38,305 bases of DNA, taken from the NCBI GenBank assembly GCA_031255645.1, contig JAIRSC010000035.1, positions 1-38,305 on the forward strand, in the 5' to 3' direction. Under the pieces are notes generated by a model, which was not told the origin of the DNA, did no database searches, and was given only the letters and a program-made list of their open reading frames with translations. The DNA comes from Treponema sp. Lineage in GTDB: Bacteria > Spirochaetota > Spirochaetia > Treponematales > Breznakiellaceae. Below are positions 1 to 8,819 of this stretch, piece by piece (the stretch's first letter is position 1; every line of letters begins with the position of its first letter). A program made the translations under genes and the position numbers.

Positions 1-210
1 CGAATGACTTGTTTGTGACTTCGAATGACTTGTTCGAAGGTCCGAATGACTTGTTCGAAGCGTCGAATGACTTGTTTGAAGGGTCGAATGACTTGTTCGA
101 AGCGTCGAATGACTTGTTCGAAGGTCCGAATGACTTGTTTGAAGGTCCGAATGACCTGTTCGAAGGTCCGAATACCTTGTTTGAAGGTCCGAATGACTTG
201 TTTGTGGCTT
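1..210 (+). repeat. 21-bp tandem repeat array, 10 units (array 1)
   Basis: Ten units of exactly 21 bp fill positions 1-210, so the array probably continues past the left window edge. Each unit begins with the core CGAATGACTTGTTY, with rare changes such as gacctg or atacct, and ends in a 7-nt tail that varies between a few forms (gaaggtc, gaagcgt, gaagggt, gtgactt, gtggctt). Because 21 is a multiple of three and the unit lacks stops, the array is open in several frames; the frame starting at 9 would read heptads of the type NDLFEGP. That openness is not evidence of coding, and no ribosome binding site is seen. The same unit recurs at 24893-25249 on the other strand. There are no spacers, so it is not CRISPR. 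Confidence 0.95.
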
Positions 211-458
211 GAACTTCCCCCCGGCTATGTCCTCCACCAGCCGCGGTTTAAATGCCTCGCTGTGTCTTGAACGGGCGCTGTGCGTTAGCCGTATGCCTGC
301 CTCGATAATAAGCGACATTGGCAACAGCGTCGTCGTGGGCTTTACCACCGTAAGACGATACGCGGTCATAAAAATAAGTAGTTACGCTCCATGGCCATTA
401 CGGAAAATACGCCCGCTAATTTCTTGAATTCTTCCATATATTTGCCTATACTAACCTC
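211..458. other. Intergenic mosaic of dispersed repeat fragments
   Basis: No convincing gene is seen here. Three short stretches recur elsewhere in the window. Positions 262-278 are identical to 35091-35107. Positions 273-287 match 29317-29331 with one difference. Positions 294-316 are the exact reverse complement of 29103-29125. A short open frame at 209-427 exists but has no ribosome binding site and runs through these repeats. The last 35 bp hold the promoter of the downstream response regulator. Confidence 0.7.
424..452 (+). promoter_or_regulatory. Promoter of the response regulator operon
   Basis: A -35 box TTGAAT (424-429) and a -10 box TATACT (447-452) are separated by 17 bp. The predicted start of transcription, about 7 nt after the -10 box, falls on or next to the GTG start codon at 459, so the mRNA may be leaderless. 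Confidence 0.6.
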
Positions 459-1700
459 GTGAAGCAGGTCCTTATCATAGACGAATCGCCCCTGTTCCGG
501 GACTATCTAAAGGAAAAAATCGCGGGGAATTCGGAACACACGGTTTCCGTCGAGACGGCCGCCGGCGCACTGGACGGCACGGCCAAAATCAGAGGCCTCG
601 TACCCGACATCATCATTATGGATTACCAGCTTGGCCGCCAGGGATGTATGGATGTGCTCAGGCAGAAAAAAGAAAACCCCAACGCGGCGGGAATCCCGGT
701 GATTATTCTGGCCCAGCAGATCGACCAGAAACGAATAATAGAACTTGTTCCCTACAACGTTAAAAAGGTGTTCGCCAAGCCGGTTAAAATCGACGCGCTG
801 TTCACCGCCCTTTCCGCGATGCTGAAGGTGGATTTTTTGATTGACGATTCTCCGGGAATCGTGGAAGTCCATGTGAACGACGACATCATCTTTGTCGAAA
901 TCGCCCAGGGCCTTAACCGGGACAAGATCGACCTGCTCGGCTATAAAATCGTCGAACTCGTGGATCTGTATCAGATACGGACGCCGAAAGTAATCGTCAT
1001 GCTCAGCGACATACGCCTTGGTTTCGCCGACGGCCCGAATATCGAAAAGCTGTTAAAGATAATACTAAACGCGTCCCGCGTCAGGCAAAAATACGTCCGA
1101 ATACTTACCCGCGACGAGTTTACCAGAAATTTCATAGAAAGCCAGAAGGCATACGAAGATATTGAGGTGGTGAGTAACCTTCAATACGCGATAGACGGGC
1201 TGCTCGCGCAGCCGGACAAAAGCGCCGAAATCATCAGCGGCAGCCTGCTTTCCGCGGAAAACGCCGAAGGCGAGGCGATGCAGCTTCGCTTTGAAAGCGA
1301 AACGAAGAACACCCCGGAAAACATGGCGGAGGCCTTCGAGGGGCTTGCCATAGCCGCGGTCGACGACGATTTTGTCATACAGGAACTCGTCAAGAACACC
1401 TTTTCCGGAACGTCGGTTACCGCGTTTTCCGACGGCAGGGAATTTGTCCAGGCGCTGGAACACAGCCGTTTCGACCTGGTGTTTCTGGATCTGCTGATGC
1501 CGAAAATGGACGGCTTCGCGGTGCTTCGGGAACTTAAAGAAAAAAACAGTTCCATGCCGGTTATCATCCTTTCCGCGGTAAACCAGAGAGAGACGGTTAT
1601 CCGGGCTTTCCAGATGGGCATAAAAAGCTACATTACCAAACCGCTCAAGCCCGGCGATCTGCTGAGAAAATCAATGGAAATACTCAGGGTTAATTTTTGA
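459..1700 (+). CDS. Response regulator with two receiver domains
   Basis: A 413-residue cytoplasmic signalling protein. An N-terminal receiver domain (about residues 1-120) has the acidic pair D8/E9, a phospho-acceptor Asp at about 55 (IIMDYQLG) and a lysine in FAKPVK. A second receiver (about 293-413) shows [16 protein letters not shown] and YITKPL. The middle region (about 125-285) is an alpha/beta segment I cannot assign; it faintly recalls a STAS fold. There is no DNA-binding output domain, so it probably works through protein contacts or phosphotransfer. The start is GTG at 459, with no ribosome binding site and a promoter placed just upstream. The stop overlaps the start of the hybrid kinase by one base (TGATG), so the two are co-translated and are probably partners. 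Confidence 0.88.
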   Translation: MKQVLIIDESPLFRDYLKEKIAGNSEHTVSVETAAGALDGTAKIRGLVPDIIIMDYQLGRQGCMDVLRQKKENPNAAGIPVIILAQQIDQKRIIELVPYNVKKVFAKPVKIDALFTALSAMLKVDFLIDDSPGIVEVHVNDDIIFVEIAQGLNRDKIDLLGYKIVELVDLYQIRTPKVIVMLSDIRLGFADGPNIEKLLKIILNASRVRQKYVRILTRDEFTRNFIESQKAYEDIEVVSNLQYAIDGLLAQPDKSAEIISGSLLSAENAEGEAMQLRFESETKNTPENMAEAFEGLAIAAVDDDFVIQELVKNTFSGTSVTAFSDGREFVQALEHSRFDLVFLDLLMPKMDGFAVLRELKEKNSSMPVIILSAVNQRETVIRAFQMGIKSYITKPLKPGDLLRKSMEILRVNF

Positions 1701-4204
1701 TGCCCCGGGATCGGGAACCGGGAACAGGGCCGGAAAACGACGGCCCCTTCTTCCGGTTTTTCAACAGTTCCGCCGCCGCGATGGCGATAGCGGACATGAA
1801 CGGCATTATCGTGGCAAGCAACAACAGCTTTAACCGGCTCGTTCAATCCCTTTCCGCCGTAAAAACGGGAGACGCCGGGGCGGAAACGGCGAGTTTCGGC
1901 GCCTCCTTCGATTTTCTGTCGATTCACGATTCGGTGCGCTTTTCCAATTTCCTTTCCCGGCTTTCGGCCGGAAGCTCGGATACGGTCGATTTCAGGGCGC
2001 CCTTTCACGATTCCCTTGGCAAGGCCCACTGGTTCAAGCTTAAGGGATGGCGTATCGCCGAAGATCCCGGCGCGGAAGAAAAACAGCGGGGGCCGTTTAT
2101 CGGCATTACGATTGACGACGAAACGGAAGAACAGGAAGCCGAGGAACGCCTTTTGGAGGACAAGCGGATCGCCGAAAAAGCGATGGAGGCGAAAAGCCGC
2201 TTTCTCGCCACGATGAGCCACGAAATCCGTACCCCGATACAGACCATTATCGGGATGAGCGAACTGCTCCAGGATACCAGGCTCGACCGCGAACAGGCGG
2301 AATATGTCCGCCAGGAAAAATTCTCCGCGGAAGTGCTTCTCGCGCTTATCAACGATATCCTCGACTATTCGAAGATCGAAGCGGGCAAAATGGAACTTGA
2401 GCGCGTTCCCTTTGACCTTTCGGAAACCGTCGAACAGGCGGTTCAGATGATTTCGATAGAGGCCCACAAAAAGGATCTGGAAATAGCCGTGGACATTCCG
2501 TCCGGCGCGCGGCTGCGGGTTTTTGGAGACCCCAACAGATTCCGCCAGGTTCTAATCAACCTGGTAAAAAACGCCGTCAAGTTTACCCCGCGGGGCAGCG
2601 TCGTCGCCGGCGTTTCGGTTTCCGGCGGGGCGGAAAAGAACGTTACCGTTTCGGTAGCGGACACGGGTATCGGCGTTCCCGAAGAAGCCAGGGGCCGGCT
2701 TTTCAGGTCCTTTACCCAGGCCGATTCCTCCCATACCCGGCTTTTCGGCGGTACGGGGCTGGGGCTTGCCATCTCGCGCAGCATCGTGGAACTTATGCGC
2801 GGCACAATACGGATGGACAGCAACGGGGAAAGCGGCTCCGTTTTTTCGTTTACCGTGCCCTTTGAAACGGCGGCGGCGCCGGCCCTTCCGTCAATCCCGG
2901 AAGCGAAACGAAACACCCCCGTTCTTCTAATCGACGATACGGACATTTCCCGGACAATCATAAAAAGATATTTGGAAGAGCTGGGCTGCCCGCGCCTTGA
3001 CGCCGCCGCTTCCGGCGGGGAAGCCCTCGGCATGATGAAAAAAGCCTCGGAAACGGGGCAGCCCTACGGGGTTTGTTTTATCGACATGAACATGCCCGGC
3101 ATGGACGGCTGGCGGCTCGCGGCGGAAATAAACGGCGACAAATCCATCAACGGCGCGAAGCTGATCCTTATGGTTCCCCAGGGACGCATGGAAGGGGACG
3201 CGAAGATGACCCTTTTAAAATGGTTTGACGGCTATGTCAGCAAGCCGGTAACCGCCCGGAGCCTCTACGACGTTCTCGCCCCGGCGCTTGAAGAGCCGGA
3301 AACGGAGGGCGAAGAAGCCGGGGACGAAACGGCCGGCGCGAAGAACGAAGAAAGCGGCGTCGAGATTCCTGAGGATATGCTGGTGGCCCCGGACATCGTC
3401 GATTCCGGTGTTTTCAGCGCCGCGCCCGCGGTTCTTATCGTGGAGGATCATCAGGTTAACCAGAAACTGTTCGCGATAATTATGGAAAAACTCGGTGCAA
3501 GAACCGTGCTCGCGGACGACGGAATCGACGCCCTTGAAAAGGCCGCCGATAATCCGGTCGACCTTGTTTTTATGGATTTGCAGATGCCCCGCATGAACGG
3601 TTTTGAGGCGGCGGCGGAACTGAGAAGGCGGGGATTTGACAGGCCGATTATCGCGGTAACCGCCGGCGTCCTGGACGACGAGCGGAACCGCTGTGTCCAA
3701 AGCGGCTTTGACGACGTGCTTCTTAAACCCTTTAAAAGGCCGGACGTCAAGGCTATGCTTGAAAAATGGAACGGCAGGCCGGGACAAACCGCGGGGCCGT
3801 CCGTCGCTGAAAAAGGGCCGGACGATTCCGGCTTTACGGCGGCCGCGACACCCGAAGGAAAGGACGGCGTCTTCAACCCGGAGGATCTCGAGGATACGTT
3901 TCTCGGAGACAGGGAAACGGCGCGATCCCTGCTGAAAAAATTCGTCGAAAACAGCGAAACCCAAATCGGCCGGCTTAAGGATCTTGAAGAAGCCGGAGAC
4001 TGGGAAGAGGCGCGAAGGATCGCCCATACCGTCAAGGGCAGTTCCCTTACCCTTTCCGGCAAGGAGCTTGGCGCGGCGGCGGCACGGCTCGAAAAAGCCT
4101 ACAAAAACATCGACAGGGCCGAAATGCCGCCGGCTTACGGGCCGTTTGTGGAAGCCTTTGCCCGTTTTAAAGCCGCCGCCGAAAAGTTCCGGGAGGAAAC
4201 ATGA
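1700..4204 (+). CDS. Hybrid sensor histidine kinase (PAS-HisKA-HATPase-REC-REC-Hpt)
   Basis: An 834-residue phosphorelay kinase. A PAS-like sensor region occupies about residues 10-140. The dimerisation/phospho-acceptor domain has [12 protein letters not shown] with His at about 174. The ATPase domain follows ([22 protein letters not shown]). Receiver 1 has its Asp at about 462 ([11 protein letters not shown]), receiver 2 at about 626 ([11 protein letters not shown]), and a C-terminal Hpt domain has His at about 776 (AHTVKGSS). No membrane segment is seen, so sensing is probably cytoplasmic. The ATG at 1700 overlaps the preceding stop; a TTG just upstream is possible but less likely. All relay modules are in one chain, and the adjacent two-receiver protein is a natural acceptor. 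Its 3' end overlaps the next gene by 4 bp (ATGA). Confidence 0.93.
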   Translation: MPRDREPGTGPENDGPFFRFFNSSAAAMAIADMNGIIVASNNSFNRLVQSLSAVKTGDAGAETASFGASFDFLSIHDSVRFSNFLSRLSAGSSDTVDFRAPFHDSLGKAHWFKLKGWRIAEDPGAEEKQRGPFIGITIDDETEEQEAEERLLEDKRIAEKAMEAKSRFLATMSHEIRTPIQTIIGMSELLQDTRLDREQAEYVRQEKFSAEVLLALINDILDYSKIEAGKMELERVPFDLSETVEQAVQMISIEAHKKDLEIAVDIPSGARLRVFGDPNRFRQVLINLVKNAVKFTPRGSVVAGVSVSGGAEKNVTVSVADTGIGVPEEARGRLFRSFTQADSSHTRLFGGTGLGLAISRSIVELMRGTIRMDSNGESGSVFSFTVPFETAAAPALPSIPEAKRNTPVLLIDDTDISRTIIKRYLEELGCPRLDAAASGGEALGMMKKASETGQPYGVCFIDMNMPGMDGWRLAAEINGDKSINGAKLILMVPQGRMEGDAKMTLLKWFDGYVSKPVTARSLYDVLAPALEEPETEGEEAGDETAGAKNEESGVEIPEDMLVAPDIVDSGVFSAAPAVLIVEDHQVNQKLFAIIMEKLGARTVLADDGIDALEKAADNPVDLVFMDLQMPRMNGFEAAAELRRRGFDRPIIAVTAGVLDDERNRCVQSGFDDVLLKPFKRPDVKAMLEKWNGRPGQTAGPSVAEKGPDDSGFTAAATPEGKDGVFNPEDLEDTFLGDRETARSLLKKFVENSETQIGRLKDLEEAGDWEEARRIAHTVKGSSLTLSGKELGAAAARLEKAYKNIDRAEMPPAYGPFVEAFARFKAAAEKFREET

Positions 4205-5130
4205 TCCGGTCGTGCCTTCATACCCATACGACGTTCTGCGACGGCGCGGACGACGTGGAAACAATGTGCGCCGCCGCCGCGGCCAGGGGGCTTGCTGCCA
4301 TAGGCTTTAGTTCCCACGCCCCGATTGCCAAAAAAACGGGGATAAAGACAAGCTGGCACCTCCCTGACGAAAAACTCGACGAATACCTGGAAACGGTTCT
4401 GGCGGCAAAAAAACGCTGGCGGGGAAGGCTCGAGGTATTTCTCGGTCTTGAGGTTGATTATATACAAGGGCTTTGCGGGCCGGCCGACGGGGACTATCAA
4501 AGCCTTCCCCTGGATTACATTATCGGCTCGGTACACTTCGCGGCCCCGCCCGAACGCGGCTTTACCGTTGACGCCCCCGAAGAAGAATTCCTGGCCGGTT
4601 TCAGGGATATTTTTCAGGGCGACGGAACAGCCCTTTACAACGCCTACTACGACGCGTACCGCGGCATGATCGAAGAGGGCGGCTTTGACATCGCCGGCCA
4701 TCTTGATCTTGTAAAGAAAAACAACGGGCTTTACCGGTTTTTTTCCCCGGAAGATCCGGCTTACGGAAAACGGCTTCTGGAAACGGCGGACTGCCTGGCC
4801 GCCGCGTCCGGCCGGCCCGCGCGGGAAACGACGGGAAACGGGGCTTTTCCCGTCGTCGTCGAAGTCAATACCGGGGGCATGAACAGGGGCCGCGTCTCCG
4901 AACCGTATCCGTCGCGGGCCGTCCTTAAGCTGCTTCGGGAACGAAACGTCCCCCTTACCGTTACCGCCGACGCCCACAGCGCCGAACACCTGGGCGGGCA
5001 TTATGAAGAAGCCCGGAACGCCATGATGGACGCCGGTTACAGCTCGGCGCTGCGTCTCGCGGAGGGGAAAGACGGAAAGGCCCTGTGGCTGGAAGAACCC
5101 CTCACCGCCCGGGACCGCGGCGAAAGCTGA
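4201..5130 (+). CDS. hisJ: PHP-family histidinol-phosphatase
   Basis: A 309-residue PHP-superfamily metallophosphoesterase. In this family the enzyme removes phosphate from L-histidinol phosphate, the penultimate part of histidine synthesis. Metal-binding motifs are visible: N-terminal [11 protein letters not shown], a middle [18 protein letters not shown], and C-terminal VEVNTGG and VTADAHS. The length fits the HisJ/HisK type. Its ATG overlaps the stop of the hybrid kinase (ATGA), so it is translated from the same message even though the functions seem unrelated. No other histidine gene is in the window, so the substrate is inferred from family resemblance; another phosphate ester is possible. 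Confidence 0.8.
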   Translation: MIRSCLHTHTTFCDGADDVETMCAAAAARGLAAIGFSSHAPIAKKTGIKTSWHLPDEKLDEYLETVLAAKKRWRGRLEVFLGLEVDYIQGLCGPADGDYQSLPLDYIIGSVHFAAPPERGFTVDAPEEEFLAGFRDIFQGDGTALYNAYYDAYRGMIEEGGFDIAGHLDLVKKNNGLYRFFSPEDPAYGKRLLETADCLAAASGRPARETTGNGAFPVVVEVNTGGMNRGRVSEPYPSRAVLKLLRERNVPLTVTADAHSAEHLGGHYEEARNAMMDAGYSSALRLAEGKDGKALWLEEPLTARDRGES

Positions 5131-5167
5131 AGTCTTGGATTTGGAGCGGCCCCGGTTTTGAGGCGCC

Positions 5168-6475
5168 TCAGTTGACTTTTCTAAGCAGCGCGATAAACTT
5201 TCTGTTTGAAATTTTCATTTCGCCGGGCGAGTTAACCTCGACATCCCCGGCCCAGGTACGATCATCGCACTGTAGTTTCGCGCGAGACCCGCTGTCCGGC
5301 CTGAACACCCCGTCTATAATGAAGCGCTCCCCTTTTTCATCCACCGTGGTCAATTCCCAGACGGTGTTCGATATCCTGAGCCGCAGCGGTTTCGGGTCGT
5401 CGCTGCCGCCCCATCGTCCGATCCAAATCCCCTCAAACGGGCTTGTTACCGTTACCCAAAAGGCATCGCTTTTGCCCCCTATTGTAACCGTAACCCGCTG
5501 TTCGCCCATCCTGAACTTGTCGTATCCCGTGACCTTTAGCCGCAAGGGATCCACCAGCGCGAGACTGCTCCCCGGCCAGGTTCCCTGAACCCTGATGCCG
5601 GAAAGGTCAAGATCGTCCCCGATCCTGTAATCCGTTTTTGCCGGCGGTCTGTCAACCGACAGGGCGTCCAGCGCGATAAGCCTTACCGGAAACCGGGCCG
5701 TCTTGTCCGAATAGCTGACGGTTATATGCTGTTCCCCCGCGCGGGTCGTATCGAATTCGGAAACGGCGGCGTTTACCGGTTTTTCTCCCATGCCTTCCCA
5801 TGTCCCGATAACAACAAGGCCCGCCGGGTTAAAATCTTCCCCCATAAAATACTCGGTCCTGGCCGGCGGGGACTTTACGGCGATTCCCGTAAGGGCCGCC
5901 ACTGTCACGGAAAAGGACGCCCGTTTGCCGTAGTAGTCCGCGGTAAGAGTCTGAACCCCCGCCCTGTCCCTGTTGTAGCCGAAAATGTCCAGGCGATCCG
6001 GCCCGATACTTTCACCGGGAACCGTTTGGTTCTCGAACTCTACCCACGCGGCAAGCCCCGTCAGGTTAAGGTCGTCTCCCTGCATAAGAACCGCCACCGG
6101 AGGCTGTTGAATGGACAGGCTTAACGCCGGTACAACCGTCACCGTAAAGGACGCGGTTTTTCCATCCATAACAACCGTTACCGTCTGCCGGCCCGGCCGG
6201 CCCCTGTCGTAACCGGTAATTTGCAGATGAGACGCGTCCGCTATGTATTCGCTGTTCTTCTTGTAATGGGCCATGACCGCCAGCCCCGAAGCGTCCAGTT
6301 CCTGCCCCTGTCCGTACGTCGTCCGGGCGGGGCCCCTGCTGACTTCAATCGCCTGAAGCGTATTGCAGCCGCCCAGAGCGGTCATTGCCGCCCCGGTAAC
6401 AACGGCGCAAAGGAACAAAGCCCTCCCGCGTCCCAAAAACGAGATCGGCGATCCTTTAAATATATATCGTTTCAT
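5168..6475 (-). CDS. Lipoprotein with four bacterial Ig-like repeats
   Basis: A 435-residue predicted exported lipoprotein. The N-terminus has basic residues, a hydrophobic segment (about 18-34) and a lipobox ending ALGGC, the Cys being the likely lipid anchor. Four repeats of about 75-80 residues follow, each with a (K/R)T-Y-x-G-x-x-(L/F)-(D/N)-x-(S/A/T)-G-(L/I) type motif and a closing sequence like GxQTVTV or GEQRVTVT, typical of Big_3-like immunoglobulin folds on bacterial surfaces. A C-terminal module of about 90 residues begins FEGIWIGRWGG and resembles small beta-barrel domains. The ATG at 6475 follows a GGGGGGAG ribosome binding site. It lies convergent to hisJ, 37 bp away. Function is unknown; adhesion or envelope structure is the usual guess. 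Confidence 0.85.
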   Translation of the reverse strand: MKRYIFKGSPISFLGRGRALFLCAVVTGAAMTALGGCNTLQAIEVSRGPARTTYGQGQELDASGLAVMAHYKKNSEYIADASHLQITGYDRGRPGRQTVTVVMDGKTASFTVTVVPALSLSIQQPPVAVLMQGDDLNLTGLAAWVEFENQTVPGESIGPDRLDIFGYNRDRAGVQTLTADYYGKRASFSVTVAALTGIAVKSPPARTEYFMGEDFNPAGLVVIGTWEGMGEKPVNAAVSEFDTTRAGEQHITVSYSDKTARFPVRLIALDALSVDRPPAKTDYRIGDDLDLSGIRVQGTWPGSSLALVDPLRLKVTGYDKFRMGEQRVTVTIGGKSDAFWVTVTSPFEGIWIGRWGGSDDPKPLRLRISNTVWELTTVDEKGERFIIDGVFRPDSGSRAKLQCDDRTWAGDVEVNSPGEMKISNRKFIALLRKVN

Positions 6476-6509
6476 GGAACGCTCCCCCCTTTACGGCGTT
6501 TTTTTCGCG

Positions 6510-6866
6510 CTAACGGTTCCGCCGTTCTTCGGCGGTCTTGCAGTCTATGCACATCAGGGCGTAGGGAATAGCCTCAAGCCTTTTCTGGGGAATGGGCTTT
6601 CCGCACTTGATACAAATCCCGTATTTGCCCTGCTCTATCCTGGTAAGGGCGGAGTCGATAAGCTTCAGCCGCTTGAGTTCCTGCGAACCCAGCGCCTCGA
6701 TCATTTTTCTGTCGATATCGTCCGAAGCGGTGTCGGCTATGTCCTTTGGATCCATCCCCTCCACAATTTCCTTGAAATCTTCACTGCTGGCGACGAGATT
6801 GGAAATAATTTCCTGCTTCAAAGCGATAAGCGAGCTTTTTATTTTTTCGATAAAATCTTTTTTCAT
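6510..6866 (-). CDS. dksA: DksA/TraR-family C4 zinc-finger protein
   Basis: A 118-residue protein of the DksA/TraR family, whose members bind RNA polymerase through its secondary channel and tune transcription, often with ppGpp. The N-terminal two thirds is helical and acidic; the C-terminus has a four-cysteine zinc site, CIKC and CIDC, within the typical YGICIKCGKPIP and ALMCIDC surroundings. I chose the ATG at 6866 because AAGGTGA lies 5-6 nt upstream; a GTG at 6884 would add six residues without a ribosome binding site. It is shorter than E. coli DksA and could equally be called a TraR/YteA-type regulator. It is divergent from def and sits upstream of the lipoprotein gene. Confidence 0.88.
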   Translation of the reverse strand: MKKDFIEKIKSSLIALKQEIISNLVASSEDFKEIVEGMDPKDIADTASDDIDRKMIEALGSQELKRLKLIDSALTRIEQGKYGICIKCGKPIPQKRLEAIPYALMCIDCKTAEERRNR

Positions 6867-7147
6867 GTTTGTCACCTTATTCACAGCGGAGTCCGCTGCC
6901 CGTCCTCAGGGCGGGGAGTCGTCAAAATCCGGCGTTCGAAACCCTGTCCGGCCTTTTGAAAAACCGGAACAATTCTGCGAACAATGACGTATGTTCGCGT
7001 TTTTGTCAAGTCCTTTTGGCTCAAAATCGGCAATTTTGTCATAAAATAACCGTAAACCCGCACACAAAAAGGAACATGCGCCGAATCATACGTCTATCTC
7101 GTTCTCAGGGGCTTTCACGCGCGTCTTTTTTTACTATTATAGTAAGT
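6867..7147. other. Divergent intergenic region between dksA-like and def genes
   Basis: No gene is seen in these 281 bp. On the minus strand a perfect TTGACA (7004-7009) could be the -35 box of the dksA-like gene, giving a leader of about 110 nt. The leader contains self-complementary stretches around 6888-6920. An inverted repeat GCGAACA (6977-6983) / TGTTCGC (6992-6998) overlaps the spacer and presumed -10 area and looks like an operator. A second small inverted repeat, CAAAAT/ATTTTG, lies at 7022-7038. Confidence 0.5.
6977..6998. promoter_or_regulatory. Operator-like inverted repeat in the dksA-like promoter
   Basis: Perfect 7-bp arms GCGAACA/TGTTCGC are separated by 8 bp. The site lies just downstream of the minus-strand TTGACA at 7004-7009, where a bound protein would block RNA polymerase. 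The binder is unknown. Confidence 0.45.
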
Positions 7148-7657
7148 ATGAAGGTTTTATGCTTTGAAAACAATCCCCAGGCCTGTTCGGATACAGCGCT
7201 GCGCCAAAAAGCGGGGCCGGTCAAGAATATAGACGACGAGTTGAGAAAAACCGCCATGGAAATGATAGAGTCCATGCGCCGGGAAAGAGGCGTCGGTCTC
7301 GCGGGGCCCCAGATAGGCCTTCTTAAACGTATCTTCGTTACCCACGCGGAAGGGGATTCGGAGCGGGTGTTTATCAATCCGACGATAATCTGGACAAGTC
7401 AGGAGCAGGTCAAATATGAGGAAGGCTGCCTTTCGCTGCCGGGAATCTGGGCCGATGTGATACGGCCGGAATGTGTCAAAATCCAGGCCTGGAACGAAAA
7501 AGGAAGGGCGTTTACGATTGAGGCTTCGGGAGTGCTGGCCAGGGTGATTCAGCACGAATACGATCACCTGGAAGGGATACTCTTTATAGACCGGCTGCCG
7601 GAAGCGAAAAAAGAAAAGATTCTGGCAAAGCTGCAAAAACAGAAGCAGACGACATAA
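7148..7657 (+). CDS. def: Peptide deformylase
   Basis: A 169-residue metalloenzyme that removes the formyl group from the N-terminal methionine of new proteins. All three family motifs are present: GVGLAGPQIG, EGCLSLPG with metal-binding Cys at about 94, and QHEYDH with His136, catalytic Glu137 and His140. Length is normal. The ATG at 7148 fits the conserved start; in-frame upstream sequence is not conserved. No ribosome binding site precedes it; instead TATTAT/TATAGT lies about 5-7 nt before the ATG, so the message may be leaderless. It is followed after 9 nt by fmt, which adds the formyl group that this enzyme removes, the usual pairing. Confidence 0.96.
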   Translation: MKVLCFENNPQACSDTALRQKAGPVKNIDDELRKTAMEMIESMRRERGVGLAGPQIGLLKRIFVTHAEGDSERVFINPTIIWTSQEQVKYEEGCLSLPGIWADVIRPECVKIQAWNEKGRAFTIEASGVLARVIQHEYDHLEGILFIDRLPEAKKEKILAKLQKQKQTT

Positions 7658-7666
7658 CGGGCCGGC

Positions 7667-8818
7667 ATGAGAGCACACGAAAAAAGCCGTTTCTCCGGGC
7701 CGCCGCGGATACTGTTCGCGGGAAGCCCCGCGATAGCCCTGCCTTCGCTTGAGGCGCTGATGCGCGGTTCGGCCGATACGCCGGATTCCGCCGAAACCCG
7801 CCCCGCCGCGCCGCCCTCGGGGGCCTGGACGCTTGCCGGGGTTTTGACCAATCCCGACAAGCCCAGGGGCCGCTCCGGCAGGGCGGAGCCCACGGCGGTC
7901 GCCGCCGCGGCGGAACGTTATTCGGCCTTCTCTGTCGAAAACGGGCTTCCGCCGCTTGCCGTACTCAAGCCGGAAACCCTTAAAGCGGAAGCCCGCGAGG
8001 CGGCGGCGGCCCTTTCGCCGGATCTCCTGGTAAGCTTCGCCTACGGCCGGATCTTCGGGCCGAAATTCCTGTCGATTTTTCCGCTCGGCGGGATCAACAT
8101 CCACCCTTCCCTCCTGCCCGCGTACCGGGGCGCGTCTCCGGTTCAGGAAGCTATACTGCGGAGGGACGGTAAAACCGGGATCTGCATCCAGAAAATCGCC
8201 CTGGAAACGGATACCGGGAATATCCTCGCGTCAAGGGAAATTCCCCTTTCCGGCAGGGAAACCGCCGCGTCCCTCGGCGAACTGGCGGGCAAAGAGGCGG
8301 CGCTTTTGCTTTCCGAAACGCTGCGCGGCCTTCTGGAAGCCGTTTCGCGGGGAGACGGTTTCCCCGATGGAACGCCCCAGGAAGGAACGCCAAGTTACTG
8401 TTCGCTTATCGGCAAAGATTCGGGGATAATAGACTGGAACAAAAGCGCCGTGGAAATCGACGCGATGATCCGGGCCTACACGCCCTGGCCGCTGGCGCGG
8501 ACAAGCCACAACGGGCAGGTTTTGCTTATACTGGAGGCCGCGCCGTTCCGTGGAGACGCGCCCCGTGAGGACGCGCCCGGCGGGGAGGCTCCCGGCGTTT
8601 CGCGCGCCGGGAACGGCGGCCCTTCGTCCGCGGCGGAAACCGCCGCCGGGCGGGTCTTGGGCACGGATAAAAAAAACGGTATACTGATACAGACCGGCGG
8701 CGGGATACTCGCGGTTACCCGTTTACAGTACCAGGCGAGAAAAGCTCTCCCCTGGCAGGCTTTTTTGAACGGCGCGAGGAATTTTATAGGCGCCCGCCTT
8801 GATTCGGAGGATGCGTAA
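7667..8818 (+). CDS. fmt: Methionyl-tRNA formyltransferase
   Basis: A 383-residue enzyme that formylates initiator Met-tRNA using 10-formyl-tetrahydrofolate. The start of the fold is visible as RILFAGSPAIALPSLEAL, the folate-site signature as NIHPSLLPAYRG (Asn about 144, His about 146), and the catalytic Asp in ETDTGNIL. It is longer than the usual 310-320 residues because of two low-complexity inserts: an Ala/Pro-rich stretch after the first strand (about residues 35-55) and a Gly/Ala/Pro-rich linker in the C-terminal tRNA-binding part (about 290-325). The active-site parts are intact. It sits in the def-fmt-PASTA run and ends one base before the next gene. Confidence 0.95.
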   Translation: MRAHEKSRFSGPPRILFAGSPAIALPSLEALMRGSADTPDSAETRPAAPPSGAWTLAGVLTNPDKPRGRSGRAEPTAVAAAAERYSAFSVENGLPPLAVLKPETLKAEAREAAAALSPDLLVSFAYGRIFGPKFLSIFPLGGINIHPSLLPAYRGASPVQEAILRRDGKTGICIQKIALETDTGNILASREIPLSGRETAASLGELAGKEAALLLSETLRGLLEAVSRGDGFPDGTPQEGTPSYCSLIGKDSGIIDWNKSAVEIDAMIRAYTPWPLARTSHNGQVLLILEAAPFRGDAPREDAPGGEAPGVSRAGNGGPSSAAETAAGRVLGTDKKNGILIQTGGGILAVTRLQYQARKALPWQAFLNGARNFIGARLDSEDA

Positions 8819-8819
8819 T

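Noticed and set aside
1-210. Repeat array as CRISPR
   Set aside because: Units are contiguous 21-bp tandem repeats with no spacers, and no cas genes are present.
6977-6998. LexA (SOS) box
   Set aside because: The Gram-positive LexA box needs GAAC-N4-GTTC; here the spacing between GAAC and GTTC is 10.
8799-8819. Earlier TTG or ATG start for the PASTA protein
   Set aside because: The ribosome binding site GGAGG (8806-8810) would lie inside or directly against these codons; ATG 8820 has normal spacing.
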